In this document: piece after piece, positions 40,001 to 47,640 of the stretch
Numbering within the stretch: the stretch's first letter is position 1
Layout: each line of letters starts with the position of its first letter
Source: Liolophura sinensis
Taxonomy: Eukaryota; Mollusca; Polyplacophora; Chitonida; Chitonidae
Reading direction: 5' to 3'
Assembly: GCF_032854445.1 (NCBI RefSeq)
Contig: NC_088303.1
Coordinates: 28,093,501 to 28,157,500 of the forward strand
Length of the DNA: 64,000 nucleotides
Notes under the pieces: model-generated
Databases searched by the model: none
Told to the model about the DNA's origin: nothing
Seen by the model: only the letters and a program-made list of their open reading frames with translations
Program-made: the position numbers and the translations under genes

Positions 40001-40243
40001 CTTCCAGTGATGTCCATTGCTCACAGCTGACCTGTGTTTCTTGATATGCAGCCACAACTGTGCAATTTGGTCATGTTATTACTGACAGAATTCTAGAGTT
40101 TAACCCAACAGCTTGAACACTTTCACTATCTTATGTTAATGCGTTAATTCACCTGTTGATTTGCCAACATTTAGCAACTCTTTCAGGAGCTGACTTGCAT
40201 CTGAACTGTTCAGGGACGACGAAGCGCTTTGGTGGGCATCCAT
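10321..40243 (-). CDS. EDC4: Enhancer of mRNA-decapping protein 4 (Ge-1/Hedls)
   Basis: P-body scaffold that couples DCP1 and DCP2 to drive 5' cap removal. Coding exons, 5' to 3': 40243-40153, 38262-38205, 37507-37418, 36203-36092, 35286-35181, 32494-32308, 31900-31738, 30726-30622, 29936-29827, 29510-29427, 28948-28853, 28221-28113, 27341-27170, 25409-25310, 24916-24822, 23982-23862, 23025-22418, 21287-21146, 20143-19961, 19496-19439, 19095-18843, 18169-18014, 17565-17450, 15933-15768, 12947-12761, 12473-12257, 11359-11196, 10504-10321. All borders are GT-AG, all phases agree, and the sum is 4233 nt (1410 aa plus stop; human about 1401). Order: short N-terminal tail, WD40 propeller, Ser/Pro and acidic linker, coiled coils, helical Ge-1 C-terminal domain. 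The start ATG at 40243-40241 begins MDAHQSASSS. Introns total about 25.7 kb and are repeat-rich. Confidence 0.96.
10533..10672 (-). mobile_element. SINE-A copy with internal deletion, EDC4 intron 27
   Basis: Reversed tail TTTATTTATTTATTTTAATT is joined directly to the body block CATGACCGTCCACAGGTTG, so the middle of the tail region is missing. It ends in the GAAGCCAGCATGAG block. Confidence 0.65.
10685..11190. repeat. 46-bp minisatellite, about 11 copies, EDC4 intron 27
   Basis: Units contain GGAAATAACTTGACAGCAGA and AGTTGTACATCGTTGTGTG with small indels. The array comes within a few bases of the donor site of EDC4 exon 27 at 11196/11195, so its length could affect that splice environment. 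Confidence 0.9.
11437..11660 (-). mobile_element. SINE-B copy, EDC4 intron 26
   Basis: Tail TTGATTGATGTTCAGCACCA, then GACCTTTGACAAGTTATTG, CATACTGGTTGAAGACATG and CAAGGTCCCACAAGCAGTGA. It lacks the tRNA-like head. Confidence 0.75.
11885..12025 (-). mobile_element. SINE-B head fragment, EDC4 intron 26
   Basis: Begins in the ACCAAGACATCACAAGC block and runs to the tRNA-like head. On the minus strand the head reads TTGGCTAAGTGGTTAAAGG, which resembles an A box. It overlaps in content with the neighbouring copy, so it is a second fragment rather than its continuation. Confidence 0.65.
12080..12256. repeat. Three decayed tandem copies of the EDC4 exon 26 donor end
   Basis: ACTAACCTTCTGAAATGCAG recurs at spacings of about 53, 59 and 53 bp and matches the last codons of exon 26 (AAFQK) with its GTTAGT donor. 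Each copy keeps a potential donor. They lie inside the intron, immediately downstream of the genuine donor. Confidence 0.8.
12508..12740 (-). mobile_element. SINE-B copy, EDC4 intron 25
   Basis: Contains CTGATCTTTGGCAAGTTACT, CACACCAAACTGGTTGAAGA and CCAAGGCCCCATAAGCAGTG. It fills most of the 287-bp intron between exons 25 and 26. Confidence 0.75.
12948..15767. other. EDC4 intron 24, no recognised element
   Basis: About 2.8 kb of AT-rich intron with A-rich runs near 13210-13250 and T-rich runs near 14340. I see no SINE, no exon with family similarity and no long tandem repeat. Confidence 0.5.
16018..16212 (-). mobile_element. SINE-B copy with tRNA-like head, EDC4 intron 23
   Basis: Runs from CCTGTGGCAAGTTACTGAC to ATACCATGGCCCACTCC. 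On the minus strand the end reads CATGGTATAGGTGTTAAAGC, then GATGTGGGTTCAAAAC: A-box-like and B-box-like elements of a tRNA-derived promoter. The tail is missing. Confidence 0.7.
16671..16790. repeat. 30-bp tandem repeat, four units, EDC4 intron 23
   Basis: Units ATCTTCGTRCTTCGCGAAAC plus CCTATCCTTT, four nearly identical copies. The 30-bp period creates a 10-residue repeating open frame of no likely coding value. Confidence 0.9.
17045..17413. repeat. 192-bp tandem duplication, EDC4 intron 23
   Basis: CTTGAGAAAAATATCTGAGA begins both units, at 17045 and 17237. They share more than 170 bp with only a few differences and end AGCAATGAACTGTAGA. This is a recent local duplication. Confidence 0.9.
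18250..18400 (-). mobile_element. SINE-B fragment, EDC4 intron 21
   Basis: Contains CTGAGGTAAACCACCAACCT and CACACATGCACACCATACTT, the middle of SINE-B, without clear ends. Confidence 0.5.
19439..25409 (-). CDS. EDC4: EDC4 exons 14-20: end of propeller and disordered acidic linker
   Basis: About residues 495-930. Exon 14 carries VQIKIFSVHTK, exon 15 ALQNLEVRF and exon 16 LLTPDAFTT, each with a clear vertebrate counterpart. Exon 17 (608 nt) is the largest and encodes a Ser/Thr/Pro-rich tract, then a very acidic stretch (EVEIEEEDESSEEDE). The remainder is low-complexity and poorly conserved, so the limits of exons 19 and 20 rest mainly on splice sites and phase. Exon 20 is only 58 nt. Confidence 0.88.
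20820..21076 (+). mobile_element. SINE-A, near full-length, EDC4 intron 18
   Basis: tRNA-like head (GTGGCCAAGGGGGTTAGAAT), body and tail (GTAAAACACCATTCAAATAA). A 7-bp duplication TATTCTG at 20813-20819 and 21077-21083 flanks it. Confidence 0.88.
21405..21672 (-). mobile_element. SINE-A, full-length, EDC4 intron 17
   Basis: Complete from the tail TTTATTTATTTATTTTGATT to the head, which on the minus strand reads TGGCTCAGTTGGTTAACG. The perfect 13-bp target-site duplication GCTGCTTTAAATA sits at 21392-21404 and 21673-21685. Confidence 0.93.
21872..22255. repeat. Minisatellite with higher-order structure, EDC4 intron 17
   Basis: Basic unit of about 25 bp (GTGTGAAACAGAATGGCAGG-like) grouped into a repeat of about 130 bp that includes a distinct CAAATCCTRTGAGAAACAG unit. 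Open frames rich in CFTQYLP-like repeats on the minus strand are artefacts of this structure. Confidence 0.85.
24165..24731. repeat. Dispersed direct repeats, EDC4 intron 15
   Basis: GATTACTTAAGACTGAGGG follows CCAAAAATATTNTGG-like sequence at about 24165-24199, 24217-24252 and 24689-24731. Copies two and three also share CAAATCTGAC upstream and bracket about 430 bp. Confidence 0.7.
25501..25716. repeat. Perfect 108-bp tandem duplication
   Basis: Units 25501-25608 and 25609-25716 appear identical by eye. Each starts AATCAATATACAGTGTAGCC. The unit includes the TIR-like CAGTGTAGCCTCGCTATAAG and a TATAACGCG motif. It lies in EDC4 intron 13. Confidence 0.93.
25509..27014. mobile_element. Candidate pogo/Tigger-like non-autonomous DNA transposon
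   Basis: The left end CAGTGTAGCCTCGCTATA (twice, owing to the 108-bp duplication) is matched in inverted form at about 26994-27014, whose reverse complement is AGAGTTTAACCTCGCTATATC. The arms agree at about 15 of 17 central positions. TIRs with CCTCGCTATA are typical of pogo/Tigger-type Tc1-mariner elements. No transposase frame is seen, and a SINE-A copy sits inside. Family assignment is inference. Confidence 0.5.
26362..26506 (-). mobile_element. SINE-A, 5'-truncated copy
   Basis: Reversed tail TTTATTTATTTGATTTGTGT through CCGCAGGTTGCTGGGAGACC. A 9-bp duplication TGAATCAGA is present at 26353-26361 and 26507-26515. Confidence 0.85.
27170..40243 (-). CDS. EDC4: EDC4 exons 1-13: N-terminal tail and WD40 propeller
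   Basis: Covers roughly residues 1-494. Motifs that align directly with vertebrate EDC4 include GKEVDIVASS, YDWEHRRYVG, SERALLKDFTGRV, DEIGNLFVYE, FHRVIWCPYIPED, FSPDGSALATASLDGEVKFF, CLHQWKPHDG, ESWNCLQTIR, CLDLSAKYLVLTDIKRK and SSISEFLLTQP. The SPDG...ATAS.DG...F block is the clearest WD repeat. In the family this propeller makes protein contacts within P-bodies; that role is known from homologues and not shown here. Exon 13 has extra, decayed copies of its acceptor-proximal half in the upstream intron. Confidence 0.93.
27359..27815. repeat. Five decayed tandem copies of the EDC4 exon 13 acceptor half
   Basis: Units of about 95 bp starting CATGAGAAACTCAGAAATGG and, in most copies, ending at CACCTGCACAACAACAAC. 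On the minus strand most read (TTG)nTGCAG, then the codons for VLYVLQLF...AGMAHV..ISEFL, so they repeat the acceptor and the first 25 or so codons of exon 13. None keeps the donor; the last two copies are the most decayed. Confidence 0.88.
28598..28692 (-). mobile_element. SINE-A tail fragment, EDC4 intron 11
   Basis: TTTATTTATCTATTTATTCA, then GGTGTTTTACGCCTTGCTC and ACGACGGCGGCCAATATT. It stops at GGGAAGAAACCC. Confidence 0.7.
32495..35180. other. EDC4 intron 5
   Basis: Holds a SINE-A fragment near its 5' end. A 141-codon plus-strand open frame at 34527-34952 has no recognisable domain. The rest is AT-rich with nothing specific. Confidence 0.5.
34973..35137 (+). mobile_element. SINE-A, 5'-truncated copy, EDC4 intron 5
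   Basis: GGCCGTACATGAGAAGGCC, CCAGCAACCTGCGCATGGCC and a tail of ACAAATAAATAAATCAATCA. Several substitutions mark it as an older copy. Confidence 0.75.
36504..36645 (+). mobile_element. SINE-A, 5'-truncated copy, EDC4 intron 3
   Basis: From TCTGACAGCAACCTGCGG to GTAAAACACCAATCAAATAA. The 9-bp duplication CTTCTGAGA is at 36495-36503 and 36646-36654. Confidence 0.87.
36916..37290. mobile_element. MITE flanked by TTAA, copy 1, EDC4 intron 3
   Basis: Left end AGGCAAAGACCACTCTGAAG; right end, read inverted, AGGCAAAGACCACTCTAAAA. Similarity of the arms extends about 45 bp to GAAAGACC. TTAA lies on both sides (36912-36915 and 37291-37294). The 375-bp element has no coding potential. A second copy is at about 42155-42697. 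Confidence 0.8.
37341..37372. repeat. ACAT tetranucleotide microsatellite
   Basis: Eight or so uninterrupted ACAT units just beyond the donor of EDC4 exon 3 (37418). Confidence 0.95.
38263..40152. other. EDC4 intron 1
   Basis: About 1.9 kb. It contains the imperfect palindrome at 39667-39780 and a 180-codon minus-strand open frame (38596-39138) without recognisable similarity or coding signals. Confidence 0.5.
39667..39780. repeat. Imperfect palindrome (32-bp arms), EDC4 intron 1
   Basis: Arms 39667-39698 and 39749-39780 pair at about 26 of 32 positions, with the core GGAAGTTGGGGT / ACCCCAACTTCC perfect. The 50-base centre is GC-rich (CGCTCGTGCGCGAAG). It could be a small foldback element. 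Confidence 0.75.
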
Positions 40244-41667
40244 CCCAACAATCACGGGTAAAACAGTTAAAAAATACCTCCTCAAAATAGAGATAATGAC
40301 TAGTCAATCACTTGGTGCGGCTCAAGAGCCAAAACAGTCAACACAGAATCTGACAGATGATTTTTCACGCGGTAAAAACGACGACCATGCTACATATTCT
40401 CGGTCAAATATGGCGGCGTTCAGAAAAATCTCATTGGCACGAGAATTGATAAATAAACAGACACAAAAATAGGAATACGTAAAAATTGAGGTCCTCAAAT
40501 GTTTCAAGGAAAACCATGTCATTAGTTAACAAAACAGAAAATTTTTTACATTTATTTGCTTAAGCATAGTCTCGCAAAATTTCAGATCCTCTGGGTTTGC
40601 AAGACATAAAGTTAATCCAGAGTTGTCGTTCCTGTTTGTACACAAATTGGCCATCGAAACACAATCTCTCGCTGATCCTTTATTCCACCGGAAAGTCTAC
40701 TGACGGTACGTGGAAAAATGTTTAATACAAAACAGCAACAATAGATAGCAGTGATATTGTAGCCATTTAAAGTGCCCAGTTGTTTTCTTGTTCTACTGTT
40801 TAAACCGGCTCGCGTGCGGAAACCATTAACTTGAAAGCTAAGCACTAGTAAGACTCACCAGATGGGTACTATAAACTCCTTGTAAAGTACTTGCTTTAAA
40901 TTATTTATTATCATTATTAGTTTTTTTTTTATAGATTTTTATAAATCTATAAAATCAAATGTTTGAATTCTATGTTGGGAGTCGTGCTCCATATATGTAG
41001 CTCTAGTGTTTATATTAAATATCTTGTTCGATTTTTCTTTAAAGAGAAAAGTATACATGAAAATAATTTTTGTATGGTGGGTACTTGGGGCCATGTCTTG
41101 GTATACATTGTCTTTGTGTAATGATGACACAAACGAGGATGTAACACATGTTTAATAAATATATTTGCACTAGAATTTGGTCTTTTCAACTAGCAATTTT
41201 GTTGACCATGGGCTTTGATCATGTTTATATTTTTAAATAAATTAATGCACAAGTATCATAATTCAGATCAAATGCATGTGTTTGGATATAATCAACACAT
41301 TTACAGTCTAATAAATTTATTAGACGTGCACCACAGCCTTATTTTTAGAACACTACTTTTGGTAAGACGATATATACCAAAAAGTGGTCCCAATCACCCA
41401 TCATACAAAAATACTTTCAAATATCCTTTTCTCCTGAAAGGAAAAATCAAAAAAAAAAAAAAAAAAAAAGATATTAAAGGCCATATTTGCAAAAAAGTTT
41501 TCACGCTCTTTCATCTGATATTGGGATCATTTTTATGTTTTCCTCTGCTTTAAGGCCCTTCATACCGGTCATGATATTACAAATTCTTTTGTGATTTCTG
41601 GCTGATGGGTTCGCTATGTTTTGTAGACTGTAAACTTGCTAGTTTTACATAACTTAAATTTTGTTTC

Positions 41668-41942
41668 GTTGATAGGTTGATCGATCAATCTGTTCTACTG
41701 TCTGTCAGTATGTCGTTAAGTCAGTTGGTCAATGCAACTCCACCCCTCTGCCCATCCGTTCATCCATTCGTCCGTCCCTCCATCAGTATATCTGTTCGTC
41801 GGCCCGCCCGTCCTTCTGTTGGTCAGTATAGGTCGACCAGTCGGTTGATCTGTCGATCGATCAGCCTGTCCGTCAGCCTTTACGCCTGTCGGTAAGTAAG
41901 TCAGTCATCAGTCAGTCAATCGGTGGGTTAGTCAGTCGGTTT
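41668..41942. repeat. Degenerate GTCN-type tetranucleotide tract
   Basis: About 275 bp in which GTCA, GTCC, GTCG, GTTC and GTTG follow each other in four-base phase (CAGTCAGTCATCAGTCAGTC near its end). It looks like an old, eroded microsatellite. Confidence 0.75.
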
Positions 41943-42154
41943 CACAGGCCATACTTTACACTTTACATTTCTCTATATCTGTGTTTGCCAGTTTCTTTCT
42001 GTATCCACTAAGTAAATATGTATAGCTTCCTGCGCTAACAACAACTGCAGTTGTTTTGCATGCACGTAGATATATCTAACCAGAGGTGACCACAGGTTAG
42101 ATCTGGACATCTGTTCAGATACATCCATCTGTGAAAACACAGTTAAACGTTTAA

Positions 42155-42697
42155 AGGCAAAGACCACTCTAAACTGAAGTATATGAAAGACCATTAAAAA
42201 CTGTTCAGGAAAGTAGTTGAATTTAATATTTTTTTCAGAATTTTTCTAACTGAATTAAATTTTGTTAAAAGATCAGATTTTACGGTGGTCTGTCGTGTCA
42301 TAGACGGTATAAATTATGTTACATCTATACTTCTTTTTTCCAACTCATGTAGCCTTCCTCTCAGGCCGTATGTGGGAAGGTCTGACAGCAACCTGCGTAT
42401 GGCCGTGGGTTTCGTCCGGGCTCTGCCCGGTTTCCTCCCACCATAATGCTGACCGCCGTCGCGTAAGTGAAATATCCTTGAGTACGCTTAATGTGTGTTA
42501 AGTAGCAAAAACCTTATGTGATTTCACTGGTCACATTGTGGCCAGAAAGCCTAGGATAGAATAACATATTCAAATGCTTTTTACTAGGTTAAACAAATTG
42601 TAACAAAAAATAATAAATAAAACCAACTTTTTACCCGGACAGTTTTTAATGGACTTTCAGCTGATACATGCTTCACTTTATTGTTTTCTGTGCCTTT
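42155..42697. mobile_element. TTAA MITE, copy 2, interrupted by a SINE
   Basis: Left end AGGCAAAGACCACTCTAAAC after TTAA (42151-42154). The right arm ends TTCTGTGCCTTTAG near 42697, with the right-hand TTAA decayed to TTAG. Internal sequence matches copy 1 (CTTAATGTGTGTTAAGTAGC versus its inverse CTACTTAACACACATTAGAC). Confidence 0.75.
42345..42488 (+). mobile_element. SINE-A, truncated copy nested in the MITE
   Basis: CATGTAGCCTTCCTCTCAGG through GACCGCCGTCGCGTAAGTG and ending GAGTACGC, inserted in MITE copy 2. The MITE is therefore older than this SINE insertion. Confidence 0.8.
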
Positions 42698-42766
42698 AGT
42701 ATTTATTACACGAATGTATCCATAAAAACCTATGAAAAACTTCCTCCAGGGTTTCTTATTAAAATG

Positions 42767-43040
42767 ATGGGGCCTCGGTGGCCGAGGGGGTTAGCACACC
42801 AGCGCGGCGCAGTGACCCAATAGCCTTCCACCAATGCGATTGCTGTGAGTTCATGACCAGGTCATGCTGGCTTCCTCTCCAGCCGTACGCAGGAAGGTCT
42901 TGCGGCAACCTGCGGATGGTCGTGGGTTTCCCCCGGGCTCTGCCCGATTTCCTCCAACCATAATACTGGCCGCCGTCACATAAGTGAAATATTCTTGAGA
43001 ACGGCGTAACACGCCAATGAAATAAATAAATAAATAAATA
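42767..43040 (+). mobile_element. SINE-A, full-length
   Basis: Head GGGGCCTCGGTGGCCGAGGG, B-box-like GTGAGTTCATGACC, a complete body and an AATA-repeat tail. The 10-bp target-site duplication TATTAAAATG is at 42757-42766 and 43041-43050. Confidence 0.92.
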
Positions 43041-43189
43041 TATTAAAATGCGCCAGGTGTTCGGGTAAAAATTGTTTAAAACAATCAATACCCGCATAGC
43101 CCTCAAAATGACACGTCTTCATATTCAGGTATGGTGATGTTGTGTGGTGAGAACCACAGCTGCCAGAGGCCCTGGCTCTCTCTTATTGC

Positions 43190-43470
43190 GTTAATGCGCT
43201 GACTCGTACGTGCTATTATCAGGCCTTTGCCAATGAGATCGCTTGTTCAAATCCATCTCTTGCTGATCCAAATCCGGCTTTAAATTGGATGGGGTTTTTT
43301 GGGTGCCCTGTCAAGGGCGGTGGTTTTCTGCGAGCACTCCGATTTCTTCATCCATAAATCTTAGTTGCCGGACCGTGATGCACGTCAGTGAAAATTTCGC
43401 CATTTAGCACAATCAAGTACATGTACGTAAATATATATAAAGAAGTGTTTAAAAAAGAACTTCCTGAATG
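43190..43470 (+). mobile_element. SINE-C copy
   Basis: tRNA-like start (TTAATGCGCTGACTCG, B-box-like GCTTGTTCAAATCC), body CAAGGGCGGTGGTTTTCTGC and tail TTTAGCACAATCAAGTAC. Inverted relatives lie at about 57740-57960 and 58210-58290. Confidence 0.65.
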
Positions 43471-44189
43471 TAAATACATATATAATTCATCTCCACCCTC
43501 GATCTGTGATCTGGTTCCAGGCTGAGTATGGTCAATCAATCAATTCAATCTTTCCTTGTATAAAAAGGAGCAAAGACAGACATCGTTTGTAACAACATCA
43601 TGAGTTTATTTCCCAAGACTGAAGACAGCAGAACGAAAATGTAGGAAAAGTGCATATGGAAGTGTGACCGGAGGCTCAGTATTCTCCATTGATTGTGTGT
43701 ATTCCAGGGCTAGTGACGATTATCCACGAATCCGACTCGCTGTCAACCCGAGCAGGTTTCCGAGGTCGGAAAAATGTGCTACAGCGCAGACGGTCTTATT
43801 CGGAAACCAGCCATACAAGTTCGTCTTAAAGCCGCAACATCTCAGTGCTAGGCTTTTATAAATCTATATCGAAACGAAAGAAAGTGCATTCTTTGTGTTG
43901 ATTTAATTCTGTTTTCTTCTTTTTTTTTCTTGCAGAAGTAATTTAACATGGTGACAAACTGGCTAATTGAAAGGGTATGGATTATGACAATAAATTACTC
44001 CACAATTGTATAGGCTATTTAAAAATGATTTTTGAGAACCGGTTGATTATTTACCCAAGGGATTTTCTGTGCGTTGAACTGTGAAATTTTACAAAAAATG
44101 TGGCTATCGAAAGTTTGTTGAAAACATACACCCTTCCCAGGTACAAACCACGCCCCTGTAGGTCACCTGATAGTACTAATAAACCACTT

Positions 44190-44430
44190 CCAGGCTGCCG
44201 CGTGCTGGACCAAGACGCTGTACATCAATGTTGATGCCTTGTCTAGGATCCAGCACCACATCAACCGGATGTCCTGGGACCGGACTCCCAGAAACTCCGG
44301 GTTCCCGTACGGGTCGACCCTGGACGACCAGGCCAGAGCTGACGCCGGAATGTTTAGTGTCGGGAATGTGACCCCCAGGGCGAGCCGGATCGCCTCAAAC
44401 GTCGTGGCCGCTGGCCCCAACAGAACTTGA
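44190..44430 (+). other. GC-rich block with open frame, unit 1
   Basis: Much more GC-rich than its surroundings. A plus-strand frame stays open from about 44191 to a stop at 44428-44430 and contains SRIQHHINRMSW and DDQARADAGMFSVGNVT. The minus strand is also open (VLLGPAATTFEAIRLALGV). I do not recognise either product. 44282-44403 is identical to 51592-51713 in unit 2. An acceptor-like CTTCCAG precedes it at 44186-44192. Confidence 0.45.
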
Positions 44431-45344
44431 TGGAGTCGCTCACTCCGTGCGTTTCCCTTACACGGAAAAAAGACATGGCGTAGACAAAACATGTTTTTAA
44501 CGTTGATCAGTGAGTTATTTTTGTGTTGACTAAACATATATAGTCCGTGCAAAGGCTCTGTATTATTTTCCATTAAGCTATTCTATAATACGAGATTTAA
44601 AAATATATCATTCAGCAATGATTTTTGTTATATTTTTTTATATATATAAAACCTATTACAGATTTTCATTTTATAAAATTCAAATGTGAAAATCGAGGCC
44701 TTAAATGATGGAATCTATCTGCGACCAATCAAAGGACAGATGTTTTGGAAGTTACGTGTTTGTATGCATGTGGTTGCATACACAACTGTGGTACAATACA
44801 CACGAGGAAGACTCACCTATTCCTTACATGTCTGATAAATATTTTCCCATCGTAGACAGGTGGTTTGAGCAACAAAGCCCTGCAGAAGTTGTTGTTACGG
44901 ACCTACAATATATAAAGGCAACACGGCTAAAATATTGGTTAATAATATATGTGTGAATTTATGTAAAACAGTAGCCAATGAATATTATTATAGGCCTACA
45001 TTTCTGATGTTGACAATGTTATGGATACCAATAAAGTCAAATCTAAAAGATGGTCAATGCTTGGTCTCCAAGAAGAACTTATGTTTTCTTGGCAGGGGAT
45101 TCTTGCCACTCGAAGATGCGCTTTTCTGGAATAGAAAACATGCATTAGGCCTAATTATATGCTAAAGCTCCGATTTATCGCTATAGTATACAAAAGGTTA
45201 GCTATGCGTTTGGTAAACGTTTCAATATAGACTTAAGGGAACCAAAAAAAAAAAGTCACAGAAGACCACATTTAAGACAGTGTATTCCCGGTTTTACTTT
45301 ACTACCGTACTTTACTTACCGAAATGAAAGACCTTGCTGGCTCA

Positions 45345-45535
45345 GGAGATTCGCTGCCAATGTCAGTGCTTGCTTGTCGCAGGCTCAAATCCAGCTCTCG
45401 CTACTTCGGGTGTTTAGGTCAGAAGATTTATCGGATGTCTGACGAAGGGTAGTGACCTACTCCGCGCACTTCTTCCTGAGACATAAACCTGAAAGCCGCT
45501 ATATAAGTGAAACATTCAAGAGCACCGTGTTTAAA
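45345..45535 (+). mobile_element. SINE-D copy (unit 1)
   Basis: B-box-like CAGGCTCAAATCCAG, then CGGGTGTTTAGGTCAGAAG, and a tail GCTATATAAGTGAAACATTC that closely resembles the SINE-A tail. The duplicate copy is at 53490-53705. Confidence 0.6.
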
Positions 45536-45654
45536 AAAATCACATCAGAAAAATTGCCACTTACTTTTTTCCCCTTTTCCTCGAAGCGATATCACTTTTA
45601 AATATTTTCTTCGTAATGGCTTTTCTGGAAAAGAAATTAAAATTGAACTCTTTG

Positions 45655-45945
45655 ATTTATTTGATAGTTGCAAAACGCCAAACTGAGGAATTATTCCCTT
45701 GTACGATGGTCAGTTTTATTGATGATGTCAAAAGCTGAGTGCCTGGAATAAACCAATGACTTTAGGCAAGTTAATGATACACTTCCCCCGCCTGTGACGT
45801 TTACAATTAAACATCCACGCCATATTGGTGGTAGACGATGGTTTCAACGAATGTAAAACTTCACAAATGGTCCCACAAGCACCGTCTATATACCCTATAT
45901 AGAGGTCTGTTGCCATCAAGGCCCCACAATGAGAGTAGGGAGAGA
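45655..45945 (-). mobile_element. SINE-B copy (unit 1)
   Basis: TTTATTTGATAGTTGCAAAA through CCATATTGGTGGTAGACGAT to CAAGGCCCCACAATGAGAGT. The orthologous insertion is in unit 2 at 53828-54115, so it predates the duplication. Confidence 0.75.
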
Positions 45946-46104
45946 ACAGCAATTTTCAAATGAACTAAGCACTGAATAGCACAAAACTCTTAATACTGCG
46001 AGCCTAGTAATAAATCACAATGAAAATAATCAAAACTAAACCTTAGAAAAATGACACAATCCAGTTTACTTAATCGTCTTAATCGTTTTGTGTCCTTCGT
46101 GTTT

Positions 46105-46235
46105 TTATTTATTTATTTGATTGGTGTTTACACCTACCCAAGATTATTTCACTTATACGATGGTGGCCAGGATTATCGTGGGAGGAAAGCGGGCAGAGCT
46201 CGGGGGAAAAACCCAAGACCATCCACAGCTTGCTG
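46105..46235 (-). mobile_element. SINE-A fragment (unit 1)
   Basis: TTTATTTATTTGATTGGTGT, then GGTGGCCAGGATTATCGTGG and CCATCCACAGCTTGCTGGC. Shared with unit 2 at 54276-54400. Confidence 0.75.
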
Positions 46236-46747
46236 GCTGAACATACCACGCAAGACCGGAGTTAAGTGTCCTTCATGTATACACTTGAGACCATGTGGCA
46301 GATCTATATTAGCAATGCATGTATAGTAAAACGGGTTTTCATTCAGAAGTACCTTTCACTGGTTTCAACTTGAGAAAAACATACAGATACCAAGCCAGGG
46401 TGAGCATGGCGAACTCTGGATCAAAGTAACCTGTAATAAAGAAAGGTAAACAATTTTTACAATTTACAATTGATCCTGAGTGCAATCAGAAGTTTTTTGA
46501 GGAGAGATTCAAACATATAGAGTAAGAAAAATAGAGAGCAAAGAAAACTTTGGTTAAGTTGCTTAACAGTAAATATATGAAATCCATTCAGAGAATATCA
46601 TTATTAATTAATTATATATGCGGGTCCTTTTACTAAATAACCAAGTTAACAATCAGATGTATTGGAGAGAATAGGCCATGGCTTTTATTACTAAAAGTAC
46701 GTTATTATCTCATGGTGATTGAATCCCCGTGGGTACTGATCGCCACC

Positions 46748-47640
46748 CTACGGGACACACTGTACATCCGTCCCCGATACCAGACTGCGAAATCGGGACC
46801 ACTGGGAACCGGATAAAACATCAGCAATCTGGTTATTCCTCCCACAAATACCCTTTACTGTTAAATTGAGGTGAAGACACCCCAACACAAATGCCGAACT
46901 AAGCTTATCACTCGTTAAGATTTGGATGTTTGGGATTTCCAACATTCAGAAGACCAACACCCCTGAGACCCGCGCTAACTGTTAAAAGTTGTAACTGATC
47001 AGATGTCAATCAAAATCTGTCGCTGAAAGTACACTTACCATTAAAATTCCTAAAAAAATCGTAGCCACATAGAGAGATCATCCTTAACCCCAGTGTTAAT
47101 CCGTACAAAATGGTTAGGTCAAGTTAATCCCATTGTAAGGTCTATCAGCATCTGCCTTAGCCAAGATACAACCAACTCCTAGCTCTTGAATAATGTCCAG
47201 GGCTCTATCAAATTTTGTGTACAAAGTTTAGAGTTTAGGATCTATAAAATCACTGACTGAACCCCCCTGTTAATATGTGATGGATCATCTAAAATTTACC
47301 AGGTTCTTTCTTTTCAACAAGGCCAAGGGGGAAATTCGAAGGGTGCTTATGGGTTGATCCATAAATGGGCCAGCTATTCTTCCAATTTTTGTTTCTTCAC
47401 TTTTTTTTATAACTAGATCTGGATTTTTCCTTGCCGACTTTACGTTAAGTGATTCCCTGGGGTTTCCAGGCCCTGTGTAACACAAACTGAAACCACATCT
47501 GAAGTCTTGAAGTAACTCTTGTTTGATACCGAAAAGTGGGTAGTTCCTTAGCCTATTCTGTAGAATGTCTACTTTAACTGGACTTTTTGCGAATTGAAAC
47601 AGTTGGTTGGGTCTTTGGTTAAGTCGCATTTTTGTGTTCA
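46748..47640 (-). mobile_element. Degraded tyrosine-recombinase-type (DIRS/Ngaro-like) retrotransposon fragment
   Basis: The minus strand at 47640-47060 reads as the start of a reverse transcriptase with stops and frameshifts: GFSLCYTGPGNPRES, IAGPFMDQP and ISPLAL, then, in shifted frames, SVSDFIDP, FDRALDIIQELGVGCILAKAD. It then jumps to the RNase H end: DDLSMWLRFF, later GICGRNNQIADVLSGSQWSRF. The catalytic palm between these is missing. The pairing of this RT with the IADxLSxxQWxRF signature is typical of DIRS-like elements in marine invertebrates; the exact family is inference. It lies inside the roughly 2.06-kb insertion unique to unit 1. Confidence 0.72.

Larger units (their letters stand above)
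40244..43100. other. Intergenic region upstream of EDC4
   Basis: The EDC4 promoter must lie in the first part. No gene is seen. The region holds a long A run at about 41450-41470, a degenerate tetranucleotide tract, the second TTAA MITE with a SINE inside it, and a full SINE-A. Confidence 0.55.

Noticed and set aside
42759-43106. 115-codon minus-strand frame and similar frames at 20801, 60646 and 62177
   Set aside because: They lie in SINE-A copies and recur wherever the SINE is present.
44163-44573. 136-codon minus-strand frame over the GC-rich block
   Set aside because: The equivalent frame in unit 2 has stops and neither strand has a recognisable product, so I list the block only as unexplained.
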